Of a DNA stretch of 64,000 nt, positions 11,080-24,050 are shown piece after piece. The DNA is from Emydura subglobosa. Lineage: Eukaryota > Chordata > Testudines > Chelidae. The DNA lies in assembly GCA_007922225.1 (NCBI GenBank), contig ML679963.1, positions 5,332,624 to 5,396,623 of the forward strand, written 5' to 3'. The stretch's first letter is position 1. Each line of letters starts with the position of its first letter. Both the position numbers and the translations under genes were made by a program. The notes under the pieces were generated by a model. The model saw only the letters and a list, made by a program, of their open reading frames with translations. It was not told the DNA's origin and ran no database searches.

Positions 11080-12690
11080 AATCTTGTTACCTGATCCATT
11101 GATTAGAATTCCCAATGTAACGTTCTGTAGTTTGGCAGGCTTTTACCTCAGGATCAGACCCAGAATTATTAGGGTTATCGGAATGAGAACTCTGAGGTAC
11201 ATGAGAGAGACACTCACATTTAGGAAAGTCCCTTTGACCTCTGTAATATTTTTACCAGCACAAATAGCAAAATCACAAACACTCCAACTCAGCAGAGTAG
11301 GTAATAGAAAATGGTCAAGATGTTCTCCGTGTGAGCATCTGCATACTCACACCATCTCTTGTGGAGACCAATAACCGAGGAGACAGGTGATCCACGAGCA
11401 GTCCTATCTCTGGCATGCCAAAAAGATCCCAACAACATAGGCCATGGCTAGACCTGTTATAGGGTTCTATGGCCACCATGAACATTCATAAGGATGTCCA
11501 TAGTCCTCTGTCCATATCTAATCTTCCTCATCCAAACAACGTTGGGATCCTCTCTTCTCAAAAATTATTACATCATTTACCTCAAGTTTATTAGAATACA
11601 CATCAACTGGTTATCATGGCATTATTGTGGTTGAACATCTACTGATGTTCTCATCCTAAAACACCCAAAGCTAGGCTAATAACAACTGGCATTCAGCAGT
11701 TAGCTATCAGCAATTTCATACTTGTTTATTACAGCATTCTATCTTGTGATATGTTATTATCTAAAGTAACTCATAGTTAACGCCTTATGCTACGGCTTCT
11801 TAGCCCTTATGCTCAATTTGGCTAAGCTATTGTTTTACAGGCTTTGAGGCCTGTAAGCTTCTTGCATTACTGCCTTACCTTATCCTATAGCTTTCCTGTC
11901 TATACACTTAGACTACAATCCTCAGAAAAACCCTACTACTGTATGCCAGTTCCTCAATTCATGTAAAGTACATGCCAATTTACCAGCTGATGATCTGGCT
12001 CACTATCTTTAAACACATATGTATTTCGAATTAACTTGTCCATATAATTTAGAAAAATAAACTTCTCAAGAAATCGAACAAGGAGAGAAGATGTGTATGC
12101 CATGTGTAGTAATGAGTATTTCAAAGAAGAGAAACGTCTTACGATCTTTTAAAAGTTTTTGTGCATTATTAATATATAATTTCAAACATCTATTAGTCTT
12201 ACATAAACTGAAACCACAAGATGGGGGTTGTTATAATTACTGTATGTTTTTCTTTTCCAATTAAATCCATGATTTGTGTGTTGATGCCAATCAGGTGTCC
12301 TCCCATGAGCAACGAGGCAATGAAACCAAAGTCGCAACCCTTGCTTAACAGTTTAGCTGGGAAGATGACTAACTGAATCTATGTAAATGGCATGATTATA
12401 GCCATGCTCCTTTCTAGGACAAAATGGATTATCATAGCTGCAGTTCTGTCACTTTTGACAATAGGTATGCTACTGAAGTCAGATCTTGTAGATGTTTTAA
12501 GAGGGTAAACTGGCTACTAATTCTCAGGAGTCAAAAGAAGAGATACCAGCTTCCATGCCAAAACAGTAAGGAAAATCTTCAGCACATTCTGAGAAAAAAC
12601 AACATTGATAATGAAAACCTATATCCAACATGTGAGAATCAGAACATGGAATTTATTATTCTGGATGGAAAGAATTAGCTGGTGGTTGAG
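11080..12690. other. Unclassified non-coding stretch, possible old LTR material
   Basis: No gene was recognised. The section 11375-11990 has mixed-complexity text, including TAGCCCTTATGCTCAATTTG and CCTTATCCTATAGCTTTCC, that feels like LTR-type repeat sequence. I cannot find paired ends, a primer site or coding remnants. The 84-codon open frame at 12424-12678 has no recognisable motif. Confidence 0.35.
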
Positions 12691-12899
12691 AGATGCCAAA
12701 CATGTTTGGTTGAGTTGGAATTCAGTAAAGAGTAAAGGTGTATATACACCAAAATCTGTCTTTTCAAAAAATCATTGATGACTGTTTTACAGTAGAATTA
12801 AATTGCTTTGAATTTACAACTGTGGGGTTAATCAGAAGCTCCTGGTAGATTTGGGGTGGAAAAGAAATTTGTCTAGGCAAGAAAATAAAACTCAGGTAC

Positions 12900-13260
12900 A
12901 AGCAGAATATAGACCTCAGTTGTTCAGAACAGCCCAAAATTTTGAAGTGGAATATTAGTCCTTCTTGGGTGAGATTGGACCCTGCCAGGGTTTTGGATTG
13001 TCTTGTTCTGGGTAGTAGAGTGATGATCTATTGAGCTGCTGAAGAACCCATTATTCAAACTTTCTATATTAATGGTCTTACCAATAAGCAGCATCATGGT
13101 CCAACACAAAGATGTCTACAAGTACACTTGGAACAAGGTACAGGCAGGAAAATTCTTGTTTCTAACGATATCTGTAGACCAGATCAAATGGGTGTTGGAT
13201 ACTTGGCTACGTTGGATATGGTCAGAAAGCTTAACATCAATTATTATGTCACGGCTATAA
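12900..13260 (+). pseudogene. Possible LINE endonuclease remnant
   Basis: The frame at 13072-13260 reads SSIMVQHKDVYKYTWNKVQAG and later VLDTWLRW...SLTSIIMSRL. The spacing resembles the second half of an apurinic-type LINE endonuclease, where a TNT.FQHK...YTW segment is followed by an IDY segment and a final SDHYLV motif. The catalytic Asp-His pair is not preserved here. The preceding frame (ending IELLKNPLFKLSILM) would fit the upstream helix. Stops and frame changes on both sides show it is non-functional. A chance match cannot be ruled out. Confidence 0.35.
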
Positions 13261-13837
13261 GAATTCTGTAAAAATAAGGAAAAATATTTCCTGCAGCAAG
13301 CAAGCTAAAAAGTGGAAGCTATCCAAGGGGAATCTCTTCAAAACCTGGATCGCAGCAAAGAATGCAACCAGACATTTGCCAAATATTTTAATGTTCTGCT
13401 GAAAGATCAATATGGAAAGAAATTCTGTGCTGGGATACCTGGAACAAATATAGCACTTTTCTGGAACAGAGAGATAGCCTATTTAAACACAGACTAATCA
13501 TTTCAGTAGCGAACCACAAAAGAATAAAAAATATCTTGAAAGTGAAGTAAAGTATTTGCCAATTCCAAGTAAACCAGTCTCCTCAGCTGGAGACTCATTT
13601 AAAGAAAGGCAAGGAGGAGGAAGTGGGACATTTGATGAGGCACAGAAGGCAAAATGGCAAACAGCAACTGAGAGAACCAAGCATTCTGTATGATGAACAG
13701 AGCTTGTGTCGAAGAACAGAGCATGACCTCTAAATCAGTGAATACAGACATATTCCTATTAGTCAAATAGACATTTTATACTATCAGATAAAGTCCTCTT
13801 AGCCCAACCAGTGCAACATTTGATACCTTAAGATGAC

Positions 13838-14094
13838 ATTAACTAAAGATGTGAATTTGAAGTGGATTAGTTACACCACATTCAACCCCTGTGTACAGAC
13901 CCTCATTCAGAATTAAATTGACCATAATTTAGTTTCGTATAAAATTAAGCTAAACCAAATAAAGGCTACTTTAATTCTGAATGAGGGTGTTCACATAGGA
14001 GTTGAATGCAGTTTAGCTAATTCACTTCAAATTCACACCTTTAGTTAATTCGGATTAAATTTCCAGGATATCCCCATGTAGACAATCTCTTAGA
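13838..14094. mobile_element. Long palindromic MITE, left end truncated
   Basis: The arms at about 13838-13925 and 13963-14050 are reverse complements with roughly 80% identity by eye, around a 37-bp AT-rich loop. Matching landmarks are ATTAACTAAAGATGTGAAT against ATTCACACCTTTAGTTAAT, and CCTCATTCAGAATTAAATT against ACTTTAATTCTGAATGAGG. The right side extends to a terminal segment ending CCCCATGTAGACAA (about 14094), and the left side lacks its partner. As single-stranded DNA or RNA it would fold into one long stem. Confidence 0.75.
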
Positions 14095-14099
14095 TATGG

Positions 14100-15380
14100 A
14101 GAAAGGGTTCAAAGGGTATATCAGACCATATTCAAAGTAACAAGGAAAATGACAATGTAGCCCTTTTGCCTACTCAAGTCATGTCCATTGATGACTTGAG
14201 GAAGGCTTTGGGAACATAGATCATAACACCATTTTTATACTTTATAAAAAAGCCTTCTGCAAGATGCCAGGAAGTGCTGACTTTTGAGCTGTCAGGCAAT
14301 GGCATCCCAAATAAGGAGTGCAGTTGTCGTGAAGATTTGATACCATAGATCAGATCTTCTTGCTCTGAAAAGAATGCTTATGTTTCAACAATCTCCAAAA
14401 GGTAGGAAACAAAATACCAAAAGGGAAAGTATAGGAAGTGGTGTGTGAGAAGGGGATTTAAGGACAGCTTGTTGCCAACTCTGAATCTATGAAAGATGTG
14501 TCTATGTCAACGGTAAGTGCTTTCTTTAGCACATTTTCAGCCTGTGTAGGGTGTTACAGAGCTCTGTATCATAAGTGATCTTAGGAAAAGATCTGCAAGC
14601 ATACTGGAAACGCACAAATACTACTCTTTGTAAGGAAGCTGATTATCATCCCTGTAATTATGTAAGAATTAATTAAATTGCATTCAAAGTGTGAGGTGAA
14701 AATGAAGATGTCTAAGGCCTATTAAATCTTGGGCTCAGCTGAGCAGAAAAACAACATATTACCTCAGGTTAAAGAACTAACATCTTGGCACCTTAGACCT
14801 CACAGAGAATTGACTACTGTGCTTCTGCAACTAAAACACTGGCTACGTTATTGAGAACTGTGCTCGTTTGGGCACAGTTTTGCCAGAAGCTATTTAAGAA
14901 ATCCATTTTCTGTTTATAAGGAAGCCATAAAAGATGGGAGATGAGAGCTACAAATTGCTTTAGTTGAAATATTTAAACCAGAGAATTGTCACTGAGCTAG
15001 AAACAACTTGTCCCCTAGGGAAACACAGCCTAGGAAGCGGGGGAAAGTCCTGTTTTGTTATACAGCTACAAGTCCACTAGTAATTATTCATTCTCAATTC
15101 TGAAGGTCAGGTGAGACTTTAAACTCACATCTAAATATTGACATTTGTTAACTGAATCAAGGAAAGCATTATTCAACAAAAATATCTGAAGAAGTTATAC
15201 CTGGCAACCACTGTTGAGCACAATCCAAACATCCAAACGATTCCATTACCATTCAAGGTAAAATTGTTGCCCACCAGCCATCTCTGAATATTACTGAATG
15301 CAGTAAAATAACTCAACTTCTATTACTCACTCCCCCTGACTCATTGTGACACCTCAGGTAAAGTCATTTGAACACTCTTC
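14100..15380. other. Unique non-coding stretch
   Basis: No repeat, exon or RNA gene was recognised. There is a good splice-donor-like string (CAACGGTAAGTGC near 14513), but no coding frame leads into it. Confidence 0.5.
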
Positions 15381-15381
15381 T

Positions 15382-15695
15382 GGGCATGGCTACACTACAA
15401 AAAGAAAAAAACAACCAAAAAACCAAACCCATGGCAGAGAGTCTAAGATCTCAGACCTACAGACTTGGGTTTGCAGGCTCATGCTATGGCACTCAAAATA
15501 GAAGGATACATGTTCCCACTCAGGCTTTGAAATCCAGAGAAAGGGGTTGGGTCTCAGAGCCTGAACTCCAGCCCAAGCAGGAACGTCTATGCTGCTATTT
15601 TTAGAGCCAGAGCATGAGCCCACAAGACTGAATCTGTAGACCTGGGCTCTGAGACTTGGAGGGTTTTTTTTTTTTTTGCAGTGTAGACATTCCCC
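15382..15695. mobile_element. TIR MITE with CTACACTGCAAAA-type ends
   Basis: The 314-bp element starts GGGCATGGCTACACTACAAA and ends TTTGCAGTGTAGACATTCCC, so the ends are imperfect inverted repeats of about 20 bp. The interior halves also oppose each other: CTCAGACCTACAGACT near 15448 faces AATCTGTAGACCTGGGCTC near 15630, and TTGCAGGCTCATGC faces GCATGAGCCCACAAG. The T run at 15665-15678 has expanded just inside the right end. No open frame of transposase length is present. Confidence 0.7.
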
Positions 15696-15989
15696 CAGTG
15701 CCTCAGTTTTTCTATCCATAAAATAATCTGTTTTGTGCCCATCAACTGAAACACAAGCTGTCTTTCAAAGAAGCCCACTGTCAAATCACAATGCCTGGAA
15801 GTCCTTAATTTTTTATGTGAATCAAAATATCAAAGGCTTGAACAGAAGTAGAAAAACTGTTTTAATAGTTATAGGAGTAAAGACAAATGCTATAGTAATA
15901 ATGAGGTTCAATTTAGAAGCAAGTCAATGGCCCTCATACACCTGTGTAGGTGGTATGGCCCATCTAGCTAGTTGATGAAAGGAAACCAG

Positions 15990-17420
15990 TGCAGGTACAA
16001 TATATGAATTTTTATTGACAGCATAAACAAGCAAATATAAAGCTACCTAATTTATTATACTTCCCTAAAACCATGCTATAATGAAACGGAGGTTACAATA
16101 GAAATTAGATGAATTCATCAAGTAATTAACAGTACCATAAACTGGAATCAATAATTTAAGAAAACAGACTGAAATCAACTGATCAAAATGCTGCAGCAAC
16201 ACAATCAACAACCAAATCATCACACCAACATACTACAAAATTAATCTTTTTACACACATTACCCTTGGACTCTTAAAGGGGGAAGTAGCTGCCTTTCTAA
16301 CCCTAGAAGTGTTACTAGTTTGCTTTAGAGAATCACTAATTGGATGATTTGCTCAGTTTCCTCCCTGTCAGCTAACCCCTCTACCTTCAATACAGTGGGA
16401 TTAGCAGCTCATGATTTCCCTTTTGGGCAGCATGGTTTACGCTAGCACTTTACAGACCCAGACTGATACCTTGTGAGCTGGGGTAAGATTTGTTAGAATT
16501 TCAGTTGGTAAGTCCCTTACCAGCACTCCCACAATTAGGAAAATTAAATTAGCTAAGTGCAAGTGTTCCCACAATTACCTTAGAAAAGAGTTTACAAGAG
16601 AAAAACTTAAGACCCTTTGGTTTACTCTGTGGAGCTTCAGAATCATCCAGGCACTGCAGTCTGGGGGACCCAGGCGATGTTTTGTGGTTCAGCACCTCAT
16701 ACTAGAGGGCATCGCCATCTGGTCAGCTGGCTGGTCTTTGTCACCTCTTTCCTTGAAACCGGCCCAGAAGAGGCAGGGGTGTCAGCTGTCAAGTTGTTAT
16801 CATGATGACCCAGGAAGGAGCACACATTCCTCACATACCCAATCTTTTAAGGTTGCAATCCTAGTTGGGAATGTCCCACAGGACTGCCCTAGAGATCTGA
16901 GCAAAATCAGGGGGTCACAGATCTTGCACCCCAAATGCACTGTCCTATTCTGCTCAAGTGTAGTCAGTGTCAACCTATAGTCCCCTTTTAGGGTCTCTCT
17001 CCAGTGGACCGTTTCTTCACCATATCCATCTTTAACCACAAGTCCATGCATTTCTTCCAAGCAGGCAAAAGCAGGGGAACAACAGGAGATGACTCCACTA
17101 CAGCTGCTTCAACCTCCTCATCTGAGCTAATGGTCAGGGCTTACTTATGGTTTCTCAAGTCGGTGAGGCCTAGCTACTTCCCTGGACATGAATTATAGTC
17201 TATTGCCTTTTCACTTACAAAATTCGCACATCTCTCATTCTCACACTTCCTCAAGGCCTGTTATGGTCTTCTGACCTCCGTAAGATATTGCAAACCTGTT
17301 ACCCCGGGTCTTTCTGGAGCATTATGTTAAAGGTCATGTTGCTCTAACAAATCTCAAAAACCGAATTATTCAGAGCTGCTTTTAAAAGCATTGATTTATT
17401 AGAAATAAAGCAAATGAAAG
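15990..17420 (-). other. Unclassified block, possible LTR or retrocopy on minus strand
   Basis: This block differs in texture from its flanks, with higher GC at 16600-17300. It contains AATAAA-type signals on the minus strand near both boundaries (around 16012 and 17395). An 86-codon minus-strand frame at 16800-17060 has a CEECV string and CKICD but no domain I recognise. LTR, retropseudogene 3' end and ordinary unique sequence all remain possible. I saw no primer-binding site or duplicated flank. Confidence 0.25.
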
Positions 17421-17503
17421 CTGATACTTAATGTCGACACTCACATAGACCTGCGTGCCTTACAATGGCCGAAACCAAACTGGAAATGCCACTATTCACA
17501 AAC

Positions 17504-17638
17504 GGTGAAATTCACCTCTGTGCAGAGAGCCGCACAAAGCCTACATACCACTGAAGTCCCATTTGGAGGGCTTAGAGCAGCACTTTAGTTGTGCATAGTC
17601 CTTGGGCTAGACCTCTGGACAGGAGGGAATTTTACCCA
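17504..17638. repeat. Hairpin repeat ending GGGTGAAATTC/GGAATTTTACCC
   Basis: A 135-bp imperfect palindrome. The left GGTGAAATTCACCTCTG opposes the right CAGGAGGGAATTTTACCC. The inner GCACAAAGCC also has a partner in the GTTGTGCATAGTCC region. Confidence 0.55.
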
Positions 17639-18414
17639 TACCACTCTAACAACAGCTGATAGAGCACATTTCTCAAGGACTTTAGGCCAAATGTGGCATC
17701 CAGAAATATGATAATCCCACAGACTTAAAACAACCAAGTCCACCTACCACTCTCATATAAATAACAGATTCAGGACAAAGGAAGTGGAAACTAGATGTTT
17801 GTGGCGAGTTGCTAAGAGCAACAAGGTACCCAGTACTTATATCCACACTTAATTAGGAGTGAAACTGCAGACATGAAACCTCAACATGTGGTATTCACAT
17901 GTGGGCTCAAAAATACTGTCAATGACAGTTTTCTTATGGTTAAAATGTTGAGGATATGATCCAGGAAGAAAGTCTTGGACACATTTGATAGACAACACCA
18001 GCTGTTTGTATAATGACACACTGTATTCCACCAACCAAAATATATGTGCTGGTTCAGGGCTGTTAATACAGATGCCTTTTGGCCTCGCAACCTAAGCAAG
18101 GGTAAACTATTGCAAAGAGATCCCAAGTTGTCTCTTGAATATACCGATGGAGTAATTAAACCCAAAGAAGAAGAAATCTGAAAGTCAGATGTTGATGTCA
18201 AAACTAATAGGAAACAGGATGTAGCTATAATGTGAATACTCTGTTCCAAATTCTGCTGTCAGTTACAACACTGTAAATCCAAGGTAACTGTAATGAAGAT
18301 TTACATTGGTTTAAATGAATGCAGAATTTGGTTCTGTGGATTTTAAAATAAACATGCATCTCATTAGTCTTTCAAACGTAAATACCAAAAAAAATTTCTC
18401 CAGGAAGAGAGAAA

Positions 18415-18482
18415 GGGCAAAACTGGTCCTTATTCTAATTTCACTGACTTCAGTGAAGCTACACCAGGGATGAGTTTGCCCC
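18415..18482. repeat. GGGCAAAACTGG hairpin repeat
   Basis: GGGCAAAACTGGTCC opposes GGGATGAGTTTGCCC. The loop carries the perfect palindrome TTCACTGACTTCAGTGAA apart from its central bases. It is followed within 12 bp by another hairpin. Confidence 0.6.
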
Positions 18483-18493
18483 CAATGGTAAAA

Positions 18494-18552
18494 ATGCTGG
18501 CTCCAATGAAATCAATAGGAGTTTAGCCATTGACTTAAATGGAGCCAGGATT
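18494..18552. repeat. TGCTGGCTCCA hairpin repeat
   Basis: The left CTGGCTCCAATG pairs with the right AATGGAGCCAG, apart from one base next to the loop. Together with the hairpin just upstream it forms a pair of short palindromic insertions. Confidence 0.6.
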
Positions 18553-18559
18553 TCATCCT

Positions 18560-21500
18560 AAGACTTTAAATGTACTTAGTCAGAGAAACTTCTCCTTTCC
18601 TGGAAATGAAAAACGTTAAACATACAGTGAATGGACCTCTAGTAAACACCCACTTTAACTGTATCAGACACAATTAACCAGACAAATATCTGGATGCCCT
18701 CTTTGAAACTTTGTATGAACATTTGATTGTGACTCATATTTCCAGAATACCGTAGTGAGTTGGAGTGGCTCTCTACAAACAAAACCAGAGACATCTGCAA
18801 ATCGGATTGAAAATCTTTTTTTTTTTTAAAAGAAATGATTAAAAAGTTGAAGAAACATTTCCATATGGAAGAATCCTACCCCGACAGGTCACCACAAAGA
18901 TACTTCAAACACAATAAAACAGGAAGTGCTAAAAGCAGCATAGCAGCTCACAAAACCCCCACAATCTTTTCCACAGGAAAAAAAATGTCACCGTGGGTAG
19001 TTTTGCACAGTTCAGAAAAACCATTTGGCAGTGTAATGTGTCTTTAATCTGCTCAATTTACTTATTATAGAAAAGGGTTAGAGGAATTTTGGAGCAGTGG
19101 CCAAAAATACTACAATGACAATCCTCCCCTCAAAACATAAACTTACTTAAAGTGAATTAGCTTCTTCAGCTTCAATATTTCAAAGCTGAAAGTCCCCCCC
19201 CCCACCTCTCAGCCCCCTAAAAGCTGCTCTTGTCCACCAACAAAGCTTTAACTGTTTGAATCCAGTGCTAAAGAACCACTTGTCCAAATCAGACCATGGA
19301 ACGTATTCAGCGCTGCACTGAGCCTTGTTCTGTGTTGTTTCTTTTAGAAGCAGTTCCTGTAATGCTTGCAGTTAGGTAAATAACAAATAGAAAGTGAAGT
19401 TTTTTATGTCTTTCATTGTACATCAGGAGGGAAAATTTATATTGAGGCACCAGGGAGCCAAAACATACAGGTATCTCTAGACCTTAATCCTACTGCACAC
19501 AAAGCTTGGCGTCTTGCGGGAAGTTAGAACAAAGAAGGGAGACACTAAGTGGCCCAGGTAGCATTGTGTCTGTACTACTGGAGAGAAAACCGCAGCAATG
19601 TTGACACCCCCAGGGACAGGACAGAACATACGGCTTTGTAACAAGCAGAATTTCCAGTAGGAGGGTAGGGAGGTATTTGGTACCATCACAACCAAAGTTC
19701 TTAGTGAGAAACAAATTGAATTCTGGATCCGTATCTTGTCAATATACAAAACTACTTCTCAGGTTTGAAAAACTCTTAGTACACAAGTTAATAGTCTAGG
19801 GATACTGTATATAACACACAAAAAGTTGAGCTTTGAAGACATGGTACCTCTCCCTCTGGTAGTAACAAATAGGAATATTGAGTAATACTGGCTTCAATTA
19901 ATGATACTGCTCATGTTTTCAGCACCACTGCTTTATCTATTTGGCCATTTTAAATGTGAGAACTTACAAAGACAGTAAGTCAAGTTTCAAGGTTACCTAC
20001 TATTAGAAAAGTGAGCCAGTATGTCACTGATTTCAAAGGGCCTGTGCGTTACACAGACACAGTATGGAATTTGTTGGAAAGCCTCCTGGCTGTCAGAGTT
20101 GCTGGAGAAGACCAACCAAGATAATAGTAGGGAAACATAAGGAAATCAAGGCTGTCTGCTCTTGATATTCAATAGCCATGGGTTAAAGACAGAGAGGTGC
20201 AAAAAGCTTAATAGTATTTGTAGCTGAAACTAAAACTTTAAAAGAAACTTATAGTGAACAGTAATGTATGCAATGACATCTGGGACTGTAATCAGCAAAC
20301 TGCTTTTAAGAGCTGCCAAAGAAAACAGCCAAATAACAAATCCACTTTACAGATCATCAATCTGGTCGGGTACTTGCCAAGGTAAATAGTACAAGGCTGA
20401 AGTTTGCTTTGCGAACCAGTGAGCTGGGAGTTCAGCAAGGCCTGTTTCCAGGACAGCAATGCCGGGGCAGGACCCATGTAGGTTTAACACACACAAAGTT
20501 CAATGGCGCAATGTTTAAAGGAAGGGACTTCGAGTATGGAAAGAGATGAAAAATAACTCACATTAAAGAAAACGCCTCAGGTTATGTTCTTAACTCATTT
20601 TATGACGATAACCATTAAAACTGTTATAATTCAAATAGAAAAACGCAGATAATACAAAGTTTATTATAATACCGCGGTTAGCAGCTTGGGCAGCGTTTCA
20701 TGACAATTCTAAACCTAGGACTCTGAAAAAAATTAGTAGGAAAGGAACCTTCTTTTATTTTCAAATGAGATAAAATCTGGCTCCAACTACCATATTTTAC
20801 ATTTTAGGAAAGAGGATATAAAACATCAAACAGTTGGATTTTTTTCATTATAAATGCAAGAAAGATAATTTATGGTGGCTGCAAAACATTTATTTGAGAA
20901 ATAAAGCCTCTATGTTCTGCATGCAATTTATAGGGCTGTAAAAGAAAGAAGTGAAACGAATGAAGTCATAACATGCGCATTTATGAATAATAATTTTAAA
21001 TGCATTTTGTTAAAACAATTCCAATTTCAGAGATCATTCTTCAGTTGATTAGGAAGGGCTTTAAATGCAATCCCATATTGTTTAAAATTATCCATGGGGC
21101 TGCATAAGATGCCCAGGAAGATGAGATGGGAACCCACAGACAAACAAAACTGCTCTATACTGTATGTGAAGAATGGAATAGTATAGAGTATGAAGGATAG
21201 TATTTTTATTTTTCAAGCACATAAGAGACAACTCTGTGTTCATAGAGAAAATGAGCATCAGCTCTTTTCTCAGGTATGAAAATTAGTAATTTTTATTGCA
21301 GTCATATAACTGTGTTGTAAGTAACACAGAAAAATCAGCAGATGTGCCATATTGTACATGGCTTCTTCAACCCACCACCTCACGATTAGCCAGAAATGGA
21401 CCATCACCTTTCTTGCAAAATAAAATAAAATGAAATAAAACAACAAACAACAATAATAATGGTAAATAAATGCTCTGATAATAAATATAAGAAAAGTGTA

Positions 21501-23840
21501 ATGAATTTGTCCAATATTTACTGCAAGAAGGACAATCACCATAGCTGTGAAGTGTTATTAGTGCACAGGACGGGACAGTGGAGGTGAGTGTGAGATAATG
21601 CAGTAGGGTAGCCCTTTTGTGCCTTAGTGTTGTCCTGGACATGTGACAACATGATCGAATGGTGCTTACTATCATTCCAAGGAATCAGGTCCTTTGATAC
21701 TGAGCAACTGGTAAGTCTTTTTGTGATCAAAACTCCTTTGTCATTGGATCGCTTCCAACAACACTCAACCACAAGTAATAGCCTAATGCTGCAGCTGACA
21801 CAAGTGTGGACCCTCGTCATTTTATCGTTGACACTTGTTTCTTAGTTGTGAACTGTTCCTCACTTCGGTTACTTGCTATACATTTTCAGCTAATCAAATC
21901 ATGATGAAGCTTGGGAATAATTAGAACTGTAGTTTTAAATAAGTATGTGAATTCCACAGGCATTCAAAATTCTACTGATGAGTCTTTCATGATGATCAAG
22001 AGGGGTAGTATTTGTACATAGCATATTCCCACAGAACGTGTGTACCTAAAATGTCTCAGTTGTCTCAGCTTGACAAAGTATGTTTCACTTTCTGTTGTGT
22101 ATCCATGTTGCTGTGCACCCTTTGAAGCCTGCTGCCTCTTGCACTAGCAAAGGTTGCATTTCAGTGATGGTTGATGCGATCCTGGTGTATAACTGTACTT
22201 CACAACGTTTGTCTTGTGCATACGCTGTATATTGGAGAGGACTAGCAACTATATGGGAAAAGACTAGTTTCCCTTCAGTTTCAGTTCAAATTAGAAAAAC
22301 AGTAGGTCTTAGCTTAGCTGACGCTGTAGATTTCATGTAGCTGGACATTTTCCATGTGTGGCATGTATTCCTTTCTACTTAAGGACTCTCTATTATACTG
22401 AAAAAAAAAAAAAGGCATCTCATACCATAATGCAAAGAGAAACAGCTACCCTAAACAATGACCTGTCTGAGGGTTGGCAAGATCAGTGATCTGCACTGTG
22501 AGGAACTGCCGGTGGCCAAAAACACTGATAAAAAGGATGTGTAACTCCTCACCACTATCCCTGATGGAAGCATAACTGCAGTTCTCACTGGAGGTCAGGA
22601 CACACAAAAACAAGCCTACATGTGTACTAGATTACAACAAACACATGTTCGAGATGGACTTGACAGATGAAATATTGGAATCATATGATGGCACGTGGAA
22701 AAGTATAGTTTGGTAAAGAAAAAAAAGTAACTGAGACGCCACATTTTCAATTAGAAAGATACAAAGCTTTTGTTGTATACCAAAAACAGCAAATAAAAGT
22801 CTGTCGTCATTTTGGACGTCCAGATGTGTTTAATTTCCAGCTTCGTATCTGAATGTGTGGACCAGCATGAAATTGAAAGAGAGGAAAGTGTGGCAATGAC
22901 TGAAGAGTATAATTACATAAAAACGCTTCCTCCTAAACAAAAGAAGACGATGGTGTCTCTGGCCTGAAAGGGTAGAATCTGCACATCAGACACAGTATTG
23001 ACTGTCCATGCTATGCCTTAGCAGGGTCACAACATTGTTTAAATCACAGCATGGATCACCCCTTAATAGCGAGACTGATTAATGAACAATTCTCCACACT
23101 TTTATCATCATACTGACTGCCTTCCTTCCATTCACAATTCCACTGATCACCTGCCTCCCACTGGTGATCACGTAACATCCCTATGGCAACTACTGCAATT
23201 ACTTAACTGGAAATCAGGAGGAGATCCAGTTCCATAGGACCAGACAGCTGAGACAGGGACCTCTGAGGACCACTGAGAAATGTCTTTTTCTGGAGGGGTG
23301 CTTTGAAATAAGCCACTGTTCCACAGAATCCTAAGGAAACATTGTACAGTCCAATTGAAGGCTGCAGCATTTATTCAGGCTTGGGGATGCTGCATCAGAC
23401 TTGTTTGAAATGTGCCTATTCTCGGGGAAATGACAATGCTAGCTCATGAAAGTTAACAGCAGCTACCTTGCTGGCTGGAGAGGATGCAACTGGGGAAGCA
23501 CCAGTCTAAGTCCAATAAAAATAAATTACTCAGACAGAACCAGGATGGCTTCATATACTACATATCTTTTTTTCATTACTTGTCTTTAACGTATTTCAGA
23601 CAAGAGAAAGTTCACAAAGTCTTCTAACGATGTGAATTTCCACATAAAGTTCCGCATGTGCTACCTCTGACTGACGTGCTGTTTAACTCAGGCAGAAGCA
23701 TGTTCATTTTTACAAACCTTTGGAGAGAGAGGGACAAAACTGTACATGCCCAAGATTTCAATTTCTGTTTCGTTAGAAACACACCCATTTGGCAGAGTTG
23801 TAGTTTTAGACTCTGGCTTATTATGGAGCTCGCCAGCATG
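18560..23840. other. Repeat-poor, gene-free stretch
   Basis: In about 5.3 kb I recognise no interspersed repeat with confidence. Only simple tracts stand out: T at 18818-18827, C around 19194-19204 and A at 22400-22412. Open frames of 60-102 codons are short, overlapping and without motifs. This is background unique DNA or unrecognised regulatory sequence. Confidence 0.5.
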
Positions 23841-24050
23841 ATATCCGAGTACATACCTCACAAACAACAACAAATTTATCCTCAAAGCATGTCTGTGAGG
23901 TAGTAGTATCATCTCTTTACAAACGGAAAAACTAAACACATCAAGATTAAGTTCCATACCCCAAATCACGCAAGAAGCTGAGCTACGATTAAAACCTAGA
24001 TCTTCTGAGTCCTAGCCCAGTTCCTTAACCACAAGACTATTCTGCCAGGG
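23840..24050 (-). repeat. MIR-type SINE
   Basis: Read on the minus strand it gives a decayed MIR: a tRNA-like head with TTAAGGAACTGGGCTAGGAC, then the core, then an antisense match to the ATCATCTCTTTACAAACGG segment. The order of landmarks agrees with the better preserved copy at 53338-53520. Confidence 0.55.

Noticed and set aside
15368..15784. Several overlapping open frames around 15400-15780
   Set aside because: They lie in a palindromic TIR MITE, whose symmetry produces frames on both strands.
17881..18249. 122-codon minus-strand frame
   Set aside because: It overlaps another frame on the same strand and has no recognisable motif; it is within the length range expected by chance in 64 kb.
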